Shown here piece by piece: positions 9,658 through 19,546 of a stretch of DNA of 29,187 nt. Both the position numbers and the translations under genes were made by a program. This DNA comes from Clarireedia homoeocarpa (taxonomy: Eukaryota > Ascomycota > Leotiomycetes > Helotiales > Rutstroemiaceae): assembly GCA_001465935.1 (NCBI GenBank), contig LNKV01000101.1:1-29187 (forward strand), given 5' to 3'. Numbering within the stretch: the stretch's first letter is position 1; the number at the start of each line of letters is the position of its first letter. The notes beneath the pieces were generated by a model that was not told the origin of the DNA, searched no databases, and worked only from the letters and a program-made list of their open reading frames with translations.

Positions 9658-10547
9658 TCACGCACCTTGACTGTGAAACATGCTACTGTGGGGTGATGGG
9701 GCATCTGAACGATATGAACGTCGGCGACTATCAACTCCATAATCGTCGAATTTGTAAGAGCTTTGACAGGCTTTCATCTGCCCATCCGGGCTCGCTGACT
9801 CCTTGAAACGCCACTGACTTGAAGCCGGAGATATATTGTCTGCCATTGTAAACTTCTGTCTGGTAGCGGGCTTGTCTGCTTCAGTAGTGGGCTTTATATC
9901 TTGATTATTGGACAAGGAACCCAGGAATATATCATTCTGTACAGCATAATTGGGAGCCTTCGAATCAAGGCATGGGGATACGTATAAAGTCCGGTCTTGA
10001 AAAAGGCTTGTAATCGCTGCAAGGTTACTTGCACCTTCTGCTACCCGTTTTTGAAGTTCCCCTATGGTTATCTGTTGGTAGTGGATAGTCGCCGAGAGTT
10101 CTTGATTGACTTGGTATGTTCTGGCAAGTTCGCTTACGTGACCTGTGCTTTGCATTTCGAGTTCTGATATCCGTGATTTCTGGGCTTTGATGAAGTGGTT
10201 TTGCGCTTCGCTAAGCTCTTTGTAGTTCCTCATAAGATCTTCCTCGTCTTCTAGATCCCGCACTTTGTTTTCGTAAACTTTTATGCCAGCTTCAAACTCT
10301 TTGCCTCGCTCGTCTGCTAACTTGATACGCTGCATCAACTTCCGCGCTAGCCTGCGATGACGTCTACGTTGTGTACCATCGACTTGAAACGTAACGTGAT
10401 TTGCAGGGGTTCTACTGCAATAAACCTAGGATTCTGGGCATTAGTACACACAATGCAGCTGAAGATTCCTCTTACATTGTTGGATTTCATGTTAGCTAAT
10501 TCCTTCGAAGTCGCACCAGGTACTGTTCGCTGATATACTTGTAACAT
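9658..10547 (-). CDS. Hypothetical coiled-coil protein with basic region
   Basis: Unrecognised. Exon 1 is 10547-10476 and exon 2 is 10425-9658, with a 50-bp intron (10475-10426) that starts GTAAGA, has the branch-like TACTAAT and ends CCTAG. The model gives 279 aa. Splicing adds a strongly basic segment (TQRRRHRRLARKLMQRIK) directly before a long charged helix (ADERGKEFEAGIKVYENK, ELSEAQNHFIKAQKSR, QKRVAEGASN), then a Ser-rich disordered tail. The basic-then-coil order recalls bZIP proteins, but the conserved Asn and Arg spacing of a bZIP is not evident, so I do not name it one. The stop TGA overlaps a good donor (GTGAGT at 9661-9656). Splicing there to the CAG ending at 9566 would replace the last residues with 26 others ending at 9487, so the 3' end is uncertain. 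A nuclear location is inferred from the basic segment only. Confidence 0.6.
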
Positions 10548-11086
10548 GTTTTATTTCCCTGGTAATATGAGATAAGACGAATTGCTTAATATACCGTCGT
10601 TGTTCTTCCATAATGCGAGACATATGAAGTTCCGTAGCCGTGGCTATTGTGCGCTTGCTTGCTATGAATAAATCTATGTTAAAAAGGGTTATCTGTGCTC
10701 AAGCTCACTTAATGCTGACACAGTTGATGAAGCTGTGCACCTTTTCGTATTGACAGTCTTGGAGTGGTTCTCGTGAAATTTGGATGACATTTATATCGCT
10801 TTTAGTGGATTATGACATACGTGCCTACTGTACAGTAGACCTAAAATTTAAAATATTCTATAGCCAAGCAAGCTAAGCTGCTATTGGGCCTACACTCTAC
10901 GATGACGAGCTGGGGAAGCTCCAGGGCTCTTGGATGACATGGTTATTAATGCTTTCTTAGTTGAAATACCTCAGGTTCTTTTGGCAAGTTTCAAAGTGAA
11001 GTATTACGAACTCGATAGAGAAGCGTCGGTGGGAATACCAAGACATTCCTCAGATCCAAATACTTCTCCATATCGTCACAGAAACT
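10548..11086. other. Interval between divergent genes
   Basis: Shared upstream region of the minus-strand gene at 10547 and the plus-strand gene at 11087. No clear TATA box is positioned for either start and no open frame of note was found. It may act as a bidirectional promoter region by position only. Confidence 0.35.
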
Positions 11087-11842
11087 ATGTCTAAACATCT
11101 TACAGATAATAATCATGACTCGCAGCAGACACAAAGGCGTCGACGGCCAGACCCTTTATCTTCGGACTCTCCGCCATCCAAGACACTCGCAGACAAGCAG
11201 ACAACCGAAAACACGTCAACCAAGACAAAACTTCCCGTAGCAACGACCGGGTTAGCGCCACCGGCATTACCGACCGTGACTCTAGCATCTCCTCCAGCGA
11301 CAATCCCAGGAGTAAATGAATCTTGCACGGCCGAGAGCATGACAACAGAGCCTTTGGTAGGGAATTTGGTAGACTCTAACCTAAAGGCTAGAGATTCGGC
11401 CTCCCTCAAACCACCACAGTCGGCTTCGGTTCTTCTATCTCCGTATAAGTGAGTAGTTATCCTTTATTGACCGTATTTGGAATGCTAAATTGATTTGAGG
11501 AAACCAAGCCTCCTAAATGGAAGGGATGAATTGGTTTTCGATGATAGCGACCGCATCTCAAATATTGCTGAAAATCCAGTCATAGTACCTCCTATACAAA
11601 ATGAGAAGGATGCTGCTGAAAGTGTAGCAGGAGGTCGTGAACCTCATCAGGACGAAGTATCATGGAAGGAGGTGAAGAAGCGGAAGACGCTCCATGAATA
11701 TGTAGATGTAGATCCACCCAAAAAAAGGCTACCAGAGTTTAACGCGAAGGTGAGCTTAGATTGCGATGGAGATACCAGACTCTTCATCACAATTACAAAG
11801 AATGGCCCGAATACACGATTCGAAGTCGCTCAGGAGGAATGA
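11087..11842 (+). CDS. Hypothetical disordered protein, two exons
   Basis: Unrecognised. Exon 1 is 11087-11448 and exon 2 is 11500-11842; the 51-bp intron (11449-11499) begins GTGAGT, has GCTAAAT near its end and closes with TTTGAG. Splicing skips the TGA inside the donor and rebuilds a Lys codon, giving 234 aa. Residues 1-120 are rich in Pro, Ser and Thr and look disordered. The C-terminal part has a basic cluster (KEVKKRKTLHEY, PPKKRLPE) that could be a nuclear localisation signal, followed by a short strand-like segment (FNAKVSLDCDGDTRLFITI) and an acidic end. No catalytic motif was seen. The in-frame ATG at 11087 is the first in the frame. Confidence 0.6.
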
Positions 11843-13096
11843 AACTATTGATTTGATACACAATAGTATGTAGGTGATATAGCATAAGATGGTGCGCTAA
11901 ATGTCGGATAGCTGGCGCCTAAATTCGATTCACTTGAGAACGACCTTGGACCTAAGATTCAGAGCAGTTTTATCTACTCTATTACTTGAGAAATTACAGT
12001 CACAGTGTAATAATAGCATTGATATGCTATTCTCGTCTTCTACTTATGCTATATGATCATCTCAAGAGTTTTTGAAGTTAGAATAGCACTGTGTATCTAA
12101 TCTAATATTCTACATTCACACTTTGCTTCTTCAAGTATATGATCTCGCTCCTAGTAGTAGTATTGCTCCTTCTAGAAGTTGTGAAGTACTTTAAGATAGA
12201 CCATTTTTGCTTTGTATAATGACATATCACTCTAATATCTACTACAAATTCAATATACAATCTTATATCCAATGGTAAGATGAATACCAAACAATGTTTT
12301 AAAATTTCCTTTAAGCTAAGGTTAGTAACGTTACGTTGCGGTAAACAGCTATGACTTGATGATTATACAATCTAGACATACAAATAATCTCAATCATATA
12401 AGCCTATCAAATGATATTCACAGTTGGCAGGTTGTAAAGAGATAGGATCTATACTCATAACCTTAAACGTTGCTGCGACTTGTTGTAAAGTGGAATATGC
12501 ATACGAATTCAGTGTTAGGCGTGTAGTCGACGCTGGACGTAGTAGGTCAGCTGTTAGAGAACTATGGCCATCAAGCCATTCCCAGCATCGAGTATATCTT
12601 TATGACACTGGAAACAGACCAGCAGGTTACGCGAATGCAATCTGCTTTTTAGAAATAAAGTACATAGAGAGAGTTGTATGATGAATACAGCTCTCATAAT
12701 GATGAATAATTTACCGTGTGAGTTTCATTCACGTGGTCTACTTAAGGACATAAATATCCATAGTTCTCGCTAGCCAAGTTCAAGCAATATCCACTTTTTC
12801 AACAGCTGGTGTATATCCACACATCTAGTCTATACAGCAGGTTAAATAACAGCCGACCGGAATCCGGAAAAAAATAAATAGTGGCTTCAAAAACGAAATT
12901 TACAATCGTAAGCATGCATCTATCTATCACTAGCTGGCTTATTAAGCGGTTATTCCTCTACCAATCACGGAGATTTTCGCCACCCAGCTGACGTTAATGC
13001 GTAGAGGCACATTAACACAGCTTCAATATATATATAGCCCTTCGATGGTTTTTACTGGCATCAATCATCATAGCTTTTATCAAATTACATAATTAT
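11843..13096. other. AT-rich interval without supportable gene
   Basis: About 1.25 kb. An 85-codon frame at 12424-12681 begins with a TTG codon, has no motif and is not supported. A run of TA dinucleotides at 13026-13036 could serve as a TATA element for the small frames that follow. Confidence 0.45.
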
Positions 13097-13365
13097 ATGC
13101 CGATATTGACGATTGACGATAACATATATATCCACGTAAATATTCATAGCCTCTACTGCTGCCCAACACAGTCGCCCACTACGTCCTACATGCGATGCAT
13201 AAATTCATTTTATCTATCATTAAGAGTTCTTTGGTTTTCACTATGAACGCGCTTCGTATCTTTTGGGATGAGCTTACGCTTAATGCCCAACTAGCAGAGT
13301 ACCAGCACATCTCCTTAAACTACCGACCATCACGACGATGGAAATGGTTAGCCGAATCACTTTAG
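13097..13365 (+). other. Two overlapping small ORFs
   Basis: A 49-codon frame (ATG 13097, TGA 13244-13246) overlaps by one ATGA the start of a 40-codon frame (ATG 13243, TAG 13363-13365; MNALRIFWDELTLNAQLAEY). A TATATATATAG stretch lies about 60 bases before the first ATG. Neither peptide resembles anything I know. They may be chance frames or pieces of a spliced gene; GTAAAT near 13136 is a possible donor. The rest of 13366-13751 holds nothing I can identify. Confidence 0.15.
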
Positions 13366-13751
13366 GATACTTTAGGATATATATATATACTGTAGACACG
13401 CCGGGAAACTCCCTTGCGTGCTCTTGTAATAAGCTCTAGAGATCATCACGATCTCAAGCTTTACACGGTTTATATCTACATTTTAAACTTCTTTTCGCTT
13501 AAAAACGTGATCTACTGATGTATATATATACTGTATTTTTCCTCTCGCCGAGGGGATTGAAATCTATTATCACGACGCTATCTTATCACATATTCAACTC
13601 CGAACCGTAGCTCATGCGGAACGCACTATGAAAGCTAAGAGAGCGGTGAGGGGACCCTTCCAGGATATTAAAAACATCTCTCGGCCCCGTCGGTCGTGAG
13701 AAAACATACATTATACAACGGTCTGCAGCTTTCTGAGGTTAGCATGCATAT

Positions 13752-14750
13752 TAGCCGACCGTATAGCTTAAGGTCCTTGGGCTCAGGCCGACCCTGTGCT
13801 GCGACGCTTTCCGGCCTGCTTGCTGTTGTACCTGCCTGTCCCTGTACCCATGGAACTCTCTATTCTGCTAATACTGCTCTTTTGCCTTGGCCTCTTAGTT
13901 CCTGCTCCCTTCTGCTTGCCCAGCTGATCCTATTGACAATTGATACTTTCTCTGATCTTCCCGTCTTACGCCTACATCGTCTAGTCTAGTGATCTGTCGC
14001 CCGATCGTTCCGCACTGCTTCTTAATGAACTGTCTTACCGGCGAAGAACAGGTACTCTGTATCTGCTTCGCTTAGAGCTCCTTACAGTAGAGCTCTACTC
14101 GTAGGACGAACGCCTTCTTCTCTATCTCCCTGACTGGTATAGCTCGGTAAGCGCCGGTTACGATCCTGAGCCCTTGGCTCTGGAGTTTGCTGACCTTTTG
14201 GGCGACCACCCCCCGCTCGGATCGAGCCATACTGCTGTATCATATGTGATGACCGGTCGTACTGTTGAGCAGTAGAGGAGCCTTGCTCGCGTGAAGGAGT
14301 GTCATCAGGTAGAGGCAGCTACTCGCTGTAGGGCACCTAGTTCAGCCTGGCCTTTCTGTTGCGCGATCTTTGCGTATGCTTGCCACTTGGGCTTGGGATC
14401 TAGCCATACTCCTAGTACTCGTACCTCAGATGTAGGGGTCCTTTCAGCTCCTCCTATCCGGATTGAGGCTTGGAGATTATGTCTCTTCCTAGCTGTGGTT
14501 AAGTGGAGCAGCTCGTATTTATGGGGGGCAAACTGCATACCATACCGACGGGCCCATTTTATGCACCGTTCGTGGACTTGGCTTAGGTTCGTGCAGTTTT
14601 GTTCAGTGCTCTTACTATAGGCAAGTAGGTTAAGATCGTCCACGAAGCCGATCGTGTGGATCCCCTGACCTGGCTTATCTGCAATTCGTAGGTGGTCAGA
14701 GCTGAAGTCTAGGTCCGGGACTACTTCACATTCAAGGAGTCGCTCCCGAG
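13752..14750 (-). mobile_element. LINE copy A: internally deleted, degenerate
   Basis: A fragment of a Tad-like non-LTR retrotransposon ORF2, read on the minus strand and related to the copy at 23510-25415. It starts with an endonuclease tail (ECEVVPDLDFSSDHLRI), then jumps at about 14690 in frame to the reverse transcriptase active-site region (ADKPGQGIHTIGFVDDLNLL), so motifs RPIALL and GLPQGSPLSP between them are missing. The frame stays open through LGVWLDPKPKWQAYAKIA to VAAST, where two TGA codons (14301-14306) stand in for TGG GGA. Homology then continues with frame changes (QSQGLRIVTG, VREIEKKAF) to about 13752, where it ends before the Cys/His region. It cannot encode an active enzyme. 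Confidence 0.85.
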
Positions 14751-14839
14751 AAGAGTTATTAAAATAAAATATTCTCTCTAATAAAATACAACTACTTTAA
14801 ATACTAGACAGCTTGTTTATAAAACTTCTATATTAAATA

Positions 14840-14988
14840 TTGCAAGATCCAGAGCCAGGGATTAAGAATAGTAACTGGATTATATAAGGCTACACCGGTT
14901 CGGGAAATAGAGAAAGAGACCTTTACACCACCAATAGAGCTCTACTAGAGTAGTCCCTCATAGAATTATCTGATAGGTGTAAGAAGTA
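14840..14988 (+). mobile_element. LINE copy C: tiny deletion derivative
   Basis: 14840-14946 matches, on the plus strand, the ORF2 segment encoding IQSQGLRIVTGLYKATPV and the next 16 residues. At about 14945 it jumps directly to the 3' terminal segment of the same family (AGAGTAGTCCCTCATAGAAT and onward), with loss of the C-terminal coding part and most of the 3' UTR. An ACT triplet shared by both sides marks the joint. It ends in a TAAATAAATAA-like tail, as copy B does. It lies in inverted orientation next to copy A. Confidence 0.8.
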
Positions 14989-15180
14989 AATAAATAATTT
15001 TTATAACTGTAAAAGAACAGTACAATTTAATATTGTCTTGTACCAAGTGAAATATAAAATACACATTAATGATTGTGTGAGAACAGTTTTATATCAACGA
15101 GGTCTAACACATCACCTCACAGATTTGCATAGCTAACTGATACAGTGAGTAATTCGACAGGGCTCGACTCTGACCGTTTT

Positions 15181-16446
15181 TCAAATATTTTCAACTGTCA
15201 TTTGCAACCGCACTTCTGTTTCGTACTTCTGTACTGTTCTTCTATCTCGTAGAATGGACTTGGGTGTTTCGTCTTTAAATATGTGAGGAGTAGATCCTCC
15301 CAACGTTCTCAAGCATTGCTCAATCAAGGAAGCCAAAGCCTCATGCTCTAGTGAAGGTTGAGTACTTATAACAGGCTGTTTTGGAATGGCATCTTTTTTC
15401 TTTTCGAGTTGGCACTTCGGGTTGACTATCATTTGTGTTTCGTGCTTAACTTTCTTTTGCTGGGTTAGGACTTCTGGTGATTGCGTTTGCGTGTAACTAT
15501 TAACATCGCCGCTCATAGACGGTATCGCGTGGTGTAGATCAAGCTTCTCTTTTTGTGTTGCTTTTAGTCTGTTTGTTGTTGCGACTAATGGATTCCATTC
15601 CGGCTCGAAAATGTTTGTCTCAATCCAATTTTCTTCGTTTCCTGGAATTACATGCGAAAAACTGAAGGTAGCAAGGTCGCTCTGCCACTTCAAATTCGTA
15701 GAATTTCCATCGCATATATCGTTTTGTAGGGGTTCAACCCATGTATCACCAGCTCTAATTATTTCAGAATAAATCAATGCTGACATGGATGCGGGATCAA
15801 TCATTTCATTAGAGTTATAGCATGTTGCATCCGCGAGTGATGGTAGATTGGAGTATTGACTCAAGGTCTGTGAATTGTAGAGCTTGGAAAAGTTGCTCGG
15901 GAAACTATCTGGAGTTCTATTCGGAGTTCTATCAATCTCGCTTGATATACTCAGCACAAAATCATCAATACCTGAGGTAATAGAAGAATAACTAGTGGTG
16001 ACGTCGGTACTGGTATTGGCATCTTCAAAAGGTAATATGTTGTCAAGCTGGTCGAAATCATTGACTACCACCGAATGAAACACACCTTCTTGCTCCAAAT
16101 TTACTACATCCTCAGACTTTTGACGTTTTTCTGTCAGACGCTTTCTCGCAGGTCTCTGACATCGCTCGTTGGTTCTTCTTGGTCTCCCCTCTCGTTCCTT
16201 TGCTCGACCCTCACGCATATCTTGGATTTCGCATGCTAATACACGGTAATCCTCGGCTGTCTCAAGATAGAAGGAGGTCTTCCAGCGTGATGTGTACTTA
16301 TTGATTCGGTTCTGGACTCGTCGTTTCAGTGTTTTCGACGTAGAGTCTGCAAGATGAGCTCGAACGTATGCTTCTCGCTCCTTCTGAAGTTTCCTCCTCG
16401 CATCCTCAATACCCATGATACCATGGATAGTCGGCGTTGTAGACAT
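15181..16446 (-). CDS. Hypothetical protein, 421 aa, basic N-terminal region
   Basis: Unrecognised single-exon gene. The ATG at 16446 has A at -3. Residues 10-115 are basic and helical (RRKLQKEREAYVRAHL, LKRRVQNRINKYTSRWK, MREGRAKEREGRPRRTN, RPARKRLTEKRQK) and may bind nucleic acid or carry a nuclear signal. The remaining 300 residues are Ser/Thr/Asn-rich with aromatic-acidic patches (DDFVLSISSEID, NWIETNIFEPEWNPL), the look of a disordered or activation region. The last 60 residues contain a short helix (LEHEALASLIEQCLRTLGG). The overall shape resembles a fungal transcriptional regulator, but I find no zinc cluster, bZIP or homeodomain signature, so this is inference from composition. Codon use looks host-like, with no transposon signature. 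Confidence 0.65.
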   Translation of the reverse strand: MSTTPTIHGIMGIEDARRKLQKEREAYVRAHLADSTSKTLKRRVQNRINKYTSRWKTSFYLETAEDYRVLACEIQDMREGRAKEREGRPRRTNERCQRPARKRLTEKRQKSEDVVNLEQEGVFHSVVVNDFDQLDNILPFEDANTSTDVTTSYSSITSGIDDFVLSISSEIDRTPNRTPDSFPSNFSKLYNSQTLSQYSNLPSLADATCYNSNEMIDPASMSALIYSEIIRAGDTWVEPLQNDICDGNSTNLKWQSDLATFSFSHVIPGNEENWIETNIFEPEWNPLVATTNRLKATQKEKLDLHHAIPSMSGDVNSYTQTQSPEVLTQQKKVKHETQMIVNPKCQLEKKKDAIPKQPVISTQPSLEHEALASLIEQCLRTLGGSTPHIFKDETPKSILRDRRTVQKYETEVRLQMTVENI

Positions 16447-16591
16447 TTTTAACGGTCACCCATTATAAAGAAGGGGTCCCATGGCTGTCATTTTTGTTGA
16501 CACTAGGAACCCAAAGAGTTAAAGATTGTGTTAGAACAGAAATTGTGGTCGTCTCTGCAGCCGGGATTGTGTGATAATATTTGCCACTCGT

Positions 16592-16600
16592 CTATAAATA
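16592..16600. promoter_or_regulatory. Candidate TATA element
   Basis: CTATAAATA on the plus strand, read as TATTTATAG on the minus strand, lies about 146 bases upstream of the ATG at 16446. It could serve that gene. The plus-strand gene at 17059 is about 460 bases away and less likely to use it. The remaining 16601-17058 shows nothing else. Confidence 0.3.
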
Positions 16601-17058
16601 GCGGATTTTGCTTCCACTAGCATGGATATGTCATCATGTATCCAGCAATGAACAAGGATGATTATAACTATACGTTATTAATCTTACTATGTCACACCGT
16701 ACCTGATGTCCTAGTTGTCGAGCTCCATTGAAGCAGGTCATTTCTGGCAGCCCACTTCCACAACCTCGGTTGTCAGCATGGTAAATCGGGCCTCCGGTGC
16801 AAAGTGCGCGAATTATCGATTGGGTTGATAATGCTAGGCGTATCCTGACTGCATATATGTTCGGTCAAGTGACATGTGAGTACAATACGCGAAGATGTGA
16901 AATTATCAACGAGGAGTTTTGAAGACGAGAATCAGTTTGAACTGTGAGGACTAAAATCATAGTTTTCTGTTGCTATACAGTACCGTCTTTTCACATCATT
17001 TCTTTGTTGTGTAGAATAATTTGGGTGAAGTCAGGGATATTCAAAGTATAAACACAGA

Positions 17059-17665
17059 ATGGCCCAAAGACCAGATCCAGGCCCCCCCAATTGGGTTAAT
17101 GATTTTATTCCAGACTCCTTCTTCAGGTTGAACTCACCTGGAGTGCCGACTGTACCGTCTAATATCAACAACCCCGGTGAATTCACTTCTGCAGATTCAC
17201 CCCTCTTTCAAAAACCGGAGAATCACAACAACAGTGCTGGACCACTTCAAGATCACACACTACAAACCCCTTTCTCGATTGACGTCGCCCATGGAACAGA
17301 TTCGAAGCTTCAAGAGCTTCAAGACCAGAGCAAAAAACTTGTAGATTACTTACTACACGATGTCAAGCACAAAGTCTTTGATAAATTGAAAATGTACGAC
17401 GAGGAAATAAAACGGCTGAATGACGAAAATAAGATGATAATTGGTGACATGAAGAGATTGAACGATCGGTTTGTGGAGTTGACGGCTGCGTGTAAAGAGC
17501 TTGGCCCCAAGATGTCAGCACAACTCAGGAAGGAGCTGGAATACAGGCAAGTTCATTAACTCCTATGAAAGCTATGAAAGCTATTCCTAATTAATTGACT
17601 GTAGCCAACAAAGACCTGTTCGTCTTATACCATGGCAAGGAGATAACAACAAAACGCCGCAATAA
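17059..17665 (+). CDS. Hypothetical coiled-coil protein with likely GC-AG intron
   Basis: Unrecognised. The single-frame version runs 17059-17559 (166 aa). A better model uses exon 1 17059-17546 and exon 2 17605-17665: the donor AG/GCAAGT is the classic GC-AG intron consensus, the 58-bp intron contains CCTAATTAAT and ends TGTAG, and joining gives 182 aa ending QQRPVRLIPWQGDNNKTPQ. Residues 1-80 are Pro/Asn-rich and probably disordered. Residues about 82-150 form a charged heptad-like helix (LQELQDQSKKLVDYLLHDV, YDEEIKRLNDENKMIIGDMK, RLNDRFVELTAACKEL) typical of a coiled coil and probably mediate oligomerisation. No catalytic or targeting motif is seen. The layout resembles the gene at 19547-19975, but I could not align the two convincingly. 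Confidence 0.6.
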
Positions 17666-17910
17666 GAAATTCTATCTAAGGGCCCGGATTAAATGAAAGG
17701 CGGCATAATGTTACGTCATCGATTCTCTAGTCACGTGGAAGTGGAAGAGGACGGTGTGGTTGTGTTATTGAAGCAGTCAAGCAGGGGATTGAATTGCAGC
17801 ATTGTAATCGAGTAGTAACTAAGCAATGGAATTACTATTTGCGTTTAGCACGAAGCTCCATATACTAAGGAACTACATTCTGCTCATATAGACCTTCATT
17901 CTCACCGGAT
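17666..17910. other. Intergenic sequence
   Basis: No gene or repeat is evident between the coiled-coil gene and the palindrome at 17911. The following 17948-18223 is likewise empty of supportable features. Confidence 0.4.
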
Positions 17911-17947
17911 CAGTTGACTCAGTACTGAGCCAGTACTGAGTCAACTG
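17911..17947. repeat. Perfect 17-bp inverted repeat with 3-base loop
   Basis: CAGTTGACTCAGTACTG (17911-17927), AGC, then CAGTACTGAGTCAACTG (17931-17947). Each arm holds one AP-1/Gcn4-type site, TGACTCA at 17915-17921 and TGAGTCA at 17937-17943. It could extrude as a hairpin, or act as a paired binding site for a bZIP factor. It is about 250 bp downstream of the coiled-coil gene and about 1.5 kb upstream (by sequence order) of the end of the next one, so no target promoter is obvious. Confidence 0.9.
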
Positions 17948-18228
17948 AGCTGAACTGAGCCAGTTATGTGATTTCCTGGATGAGGTTCTGCTATTGCGTA
18001 CTTAGCAATTGAGCCTAAGGTCCTGAGGTCTTACGGTTCGTAACACATAACCGTCATGGGAGTAAAAAAACTCAATGGTGAGCGCGGCAATACAAGGTTA
18101 CGAATGAATTGAATAGAGACATCAATTTCACAAGAAAATCTATAGTATTTCTTCTAAAAAGATTTCTAAGCATATACCTATTATTAGTAAATTAAATACA
18201 AATCAATGAAGAACAATGAAGTTGAAAC

Positions 18229-18428
18229 TGTGACGCGCATTCCTCGAGCGTGTCTAATTGGCACAATAATAGGTTCAAACATAGACTTAGAATAATCAAC
18301 TAAAGGACTACCTACTACAGGCTGGGAGAAGCAGGCTCTTATATAGGCCAAGTCAGGAGGCCGATTGCGGACACATTCCGGATGCTTTGCGGGCCTGACT
18401 TGCGGGTGCGAATCATGCATTCGTCAGA
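18229..18428 (-). mobile_element. Solo LTR, 200 bp
   Basis: Flanked by the 5-bp direct repeat GAAAC at 18224-18228 and 18429-18433. Read on the minus strand it starts TCTGACGA, a variant of the family's TGTAACGA, and ends GCGTCACA. Its middle carries GGCCTATATAAGAGCCTGCT and a following block nearly identical to the solo LTR at 26652-26801. A TATA box in this block would be the LTR promoter. No internal retrotransposon sequence adjoins it, so it is the product of LTR-LTR recombination. Confidence 0.88.
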
Positions 18429-18433
18429 GAAAC

Positions 18434-19546
18434 AGCAGAGGAAGCTTAGTGGTAATTTTTTCACCACCTTTCGTAAGACTTTAAAAGTTTTTGCTTGTTT
18501 ACGATTCTATTCACTATTAGATTTGATTATAAATGCTAGTATAATAGTAATGTCTAGAAACCTCTTTCTCGTGTCGCAACCTCGCTTCAGACATTTTGTT
18601 CTTCTGTAGAATCTTACCTATAGAGCAAGCTCTTAGCTGGATTTCTGTACAAGCGAAAGTCAACTTATATTGGATAGACAACCCTTTCAAGAGATTGATG
18701 CTTTTCGTCAATGTCTAAGTACAATCTGCCTCATGCGTATTCGCCAACTGCTCAATTTCTAAAACTCCCTGCAGGATAGTTCAGCGATATATTTGAAAAT
18801 CCTAAAGGGAGGTCGTACATAGCAAGCAAAGAAGACTTGATCGTCTGAACTCACAATGGGAATGGTATACAGTAAAAAAATTATGTCGTAGTCAAGACTA
18901 AAGGTAAGAACTCCCAGTACATCCTAAGCTTTAATGTATGATAAGAGGTCTGTGGTCTTAGAATAGAATTTCCAGTATGCCAAAGTCACACAATTTGTCT
19001 AAAGGATGAGAATAAGTGTTCTCCCTGTCGCTTCATCTTCAAATAGCTTCTGTGATTTAAGCGATTATATCATTCCTCTGTTTGTATTTTACCAGAACAC
19101 TTCACTACTTTACATAGTAAATGAAGCACATCTGCGCATTCCAATCAATATTTTGAATAAAATAGTACTTAGATCTAGTTCTTCGTGCGAGAGACTACAA
19201 CTGTGCTGTATTTATTCGTCCGGCTCAAGGATTTGCTTACCACCAAGTTCATGGCACATTTTAGCAATATATTTTTGTTTCTCCTGATCCCAACTAGTTA
19301 ATTTGTATTAAAGTAGTAATATACGCTACATTAGTTCGCTCCTCTTGAAAAGGACCGATTACAGTTATGTTATATGCTGTACGATCTCTCGAAAGTCTTA
19401 AGCTTTACTCGCGGTGTTCGTCGGCAGCTTACGTAATTCTTCCCTGAAGCCCCTAGAAAAGCTTTCTGATCTCTCAGGTGACATTTCTACTATCATTTTC
19501 TTGCTAGGATCCAGTGAGATAGATTTTTTCTGAAGGAGGAGTCAAC
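18434..19546. other. AT-rich interval without supportable gene
   Basis: About 1.1 kb. The longest frame (19006-19287, +, 93 codons) is rich in Ser, Ile and Leu, has no motif and shows no splice support. No repeat ends or tRNA-like folds were noticed. Confidence 0.45.

Noticed and set aside
12424..12681. 85-codon plus-strand frame
   Set aside because: Starts at TTG, no motif, no splice sites that extend it.
13696..13989. 97-codon plus-strand frame
   Set aside because: Antisense to LINE copy A; the Leu/Ser/Pro-rich composition is a shadow of its minus-strand coding sequence.
14291..14620. 109-codon plus-strand frame
   Set aside because: Antisense to the LINE reverse transcriptase frame and matched by a similar shadow in copy B.
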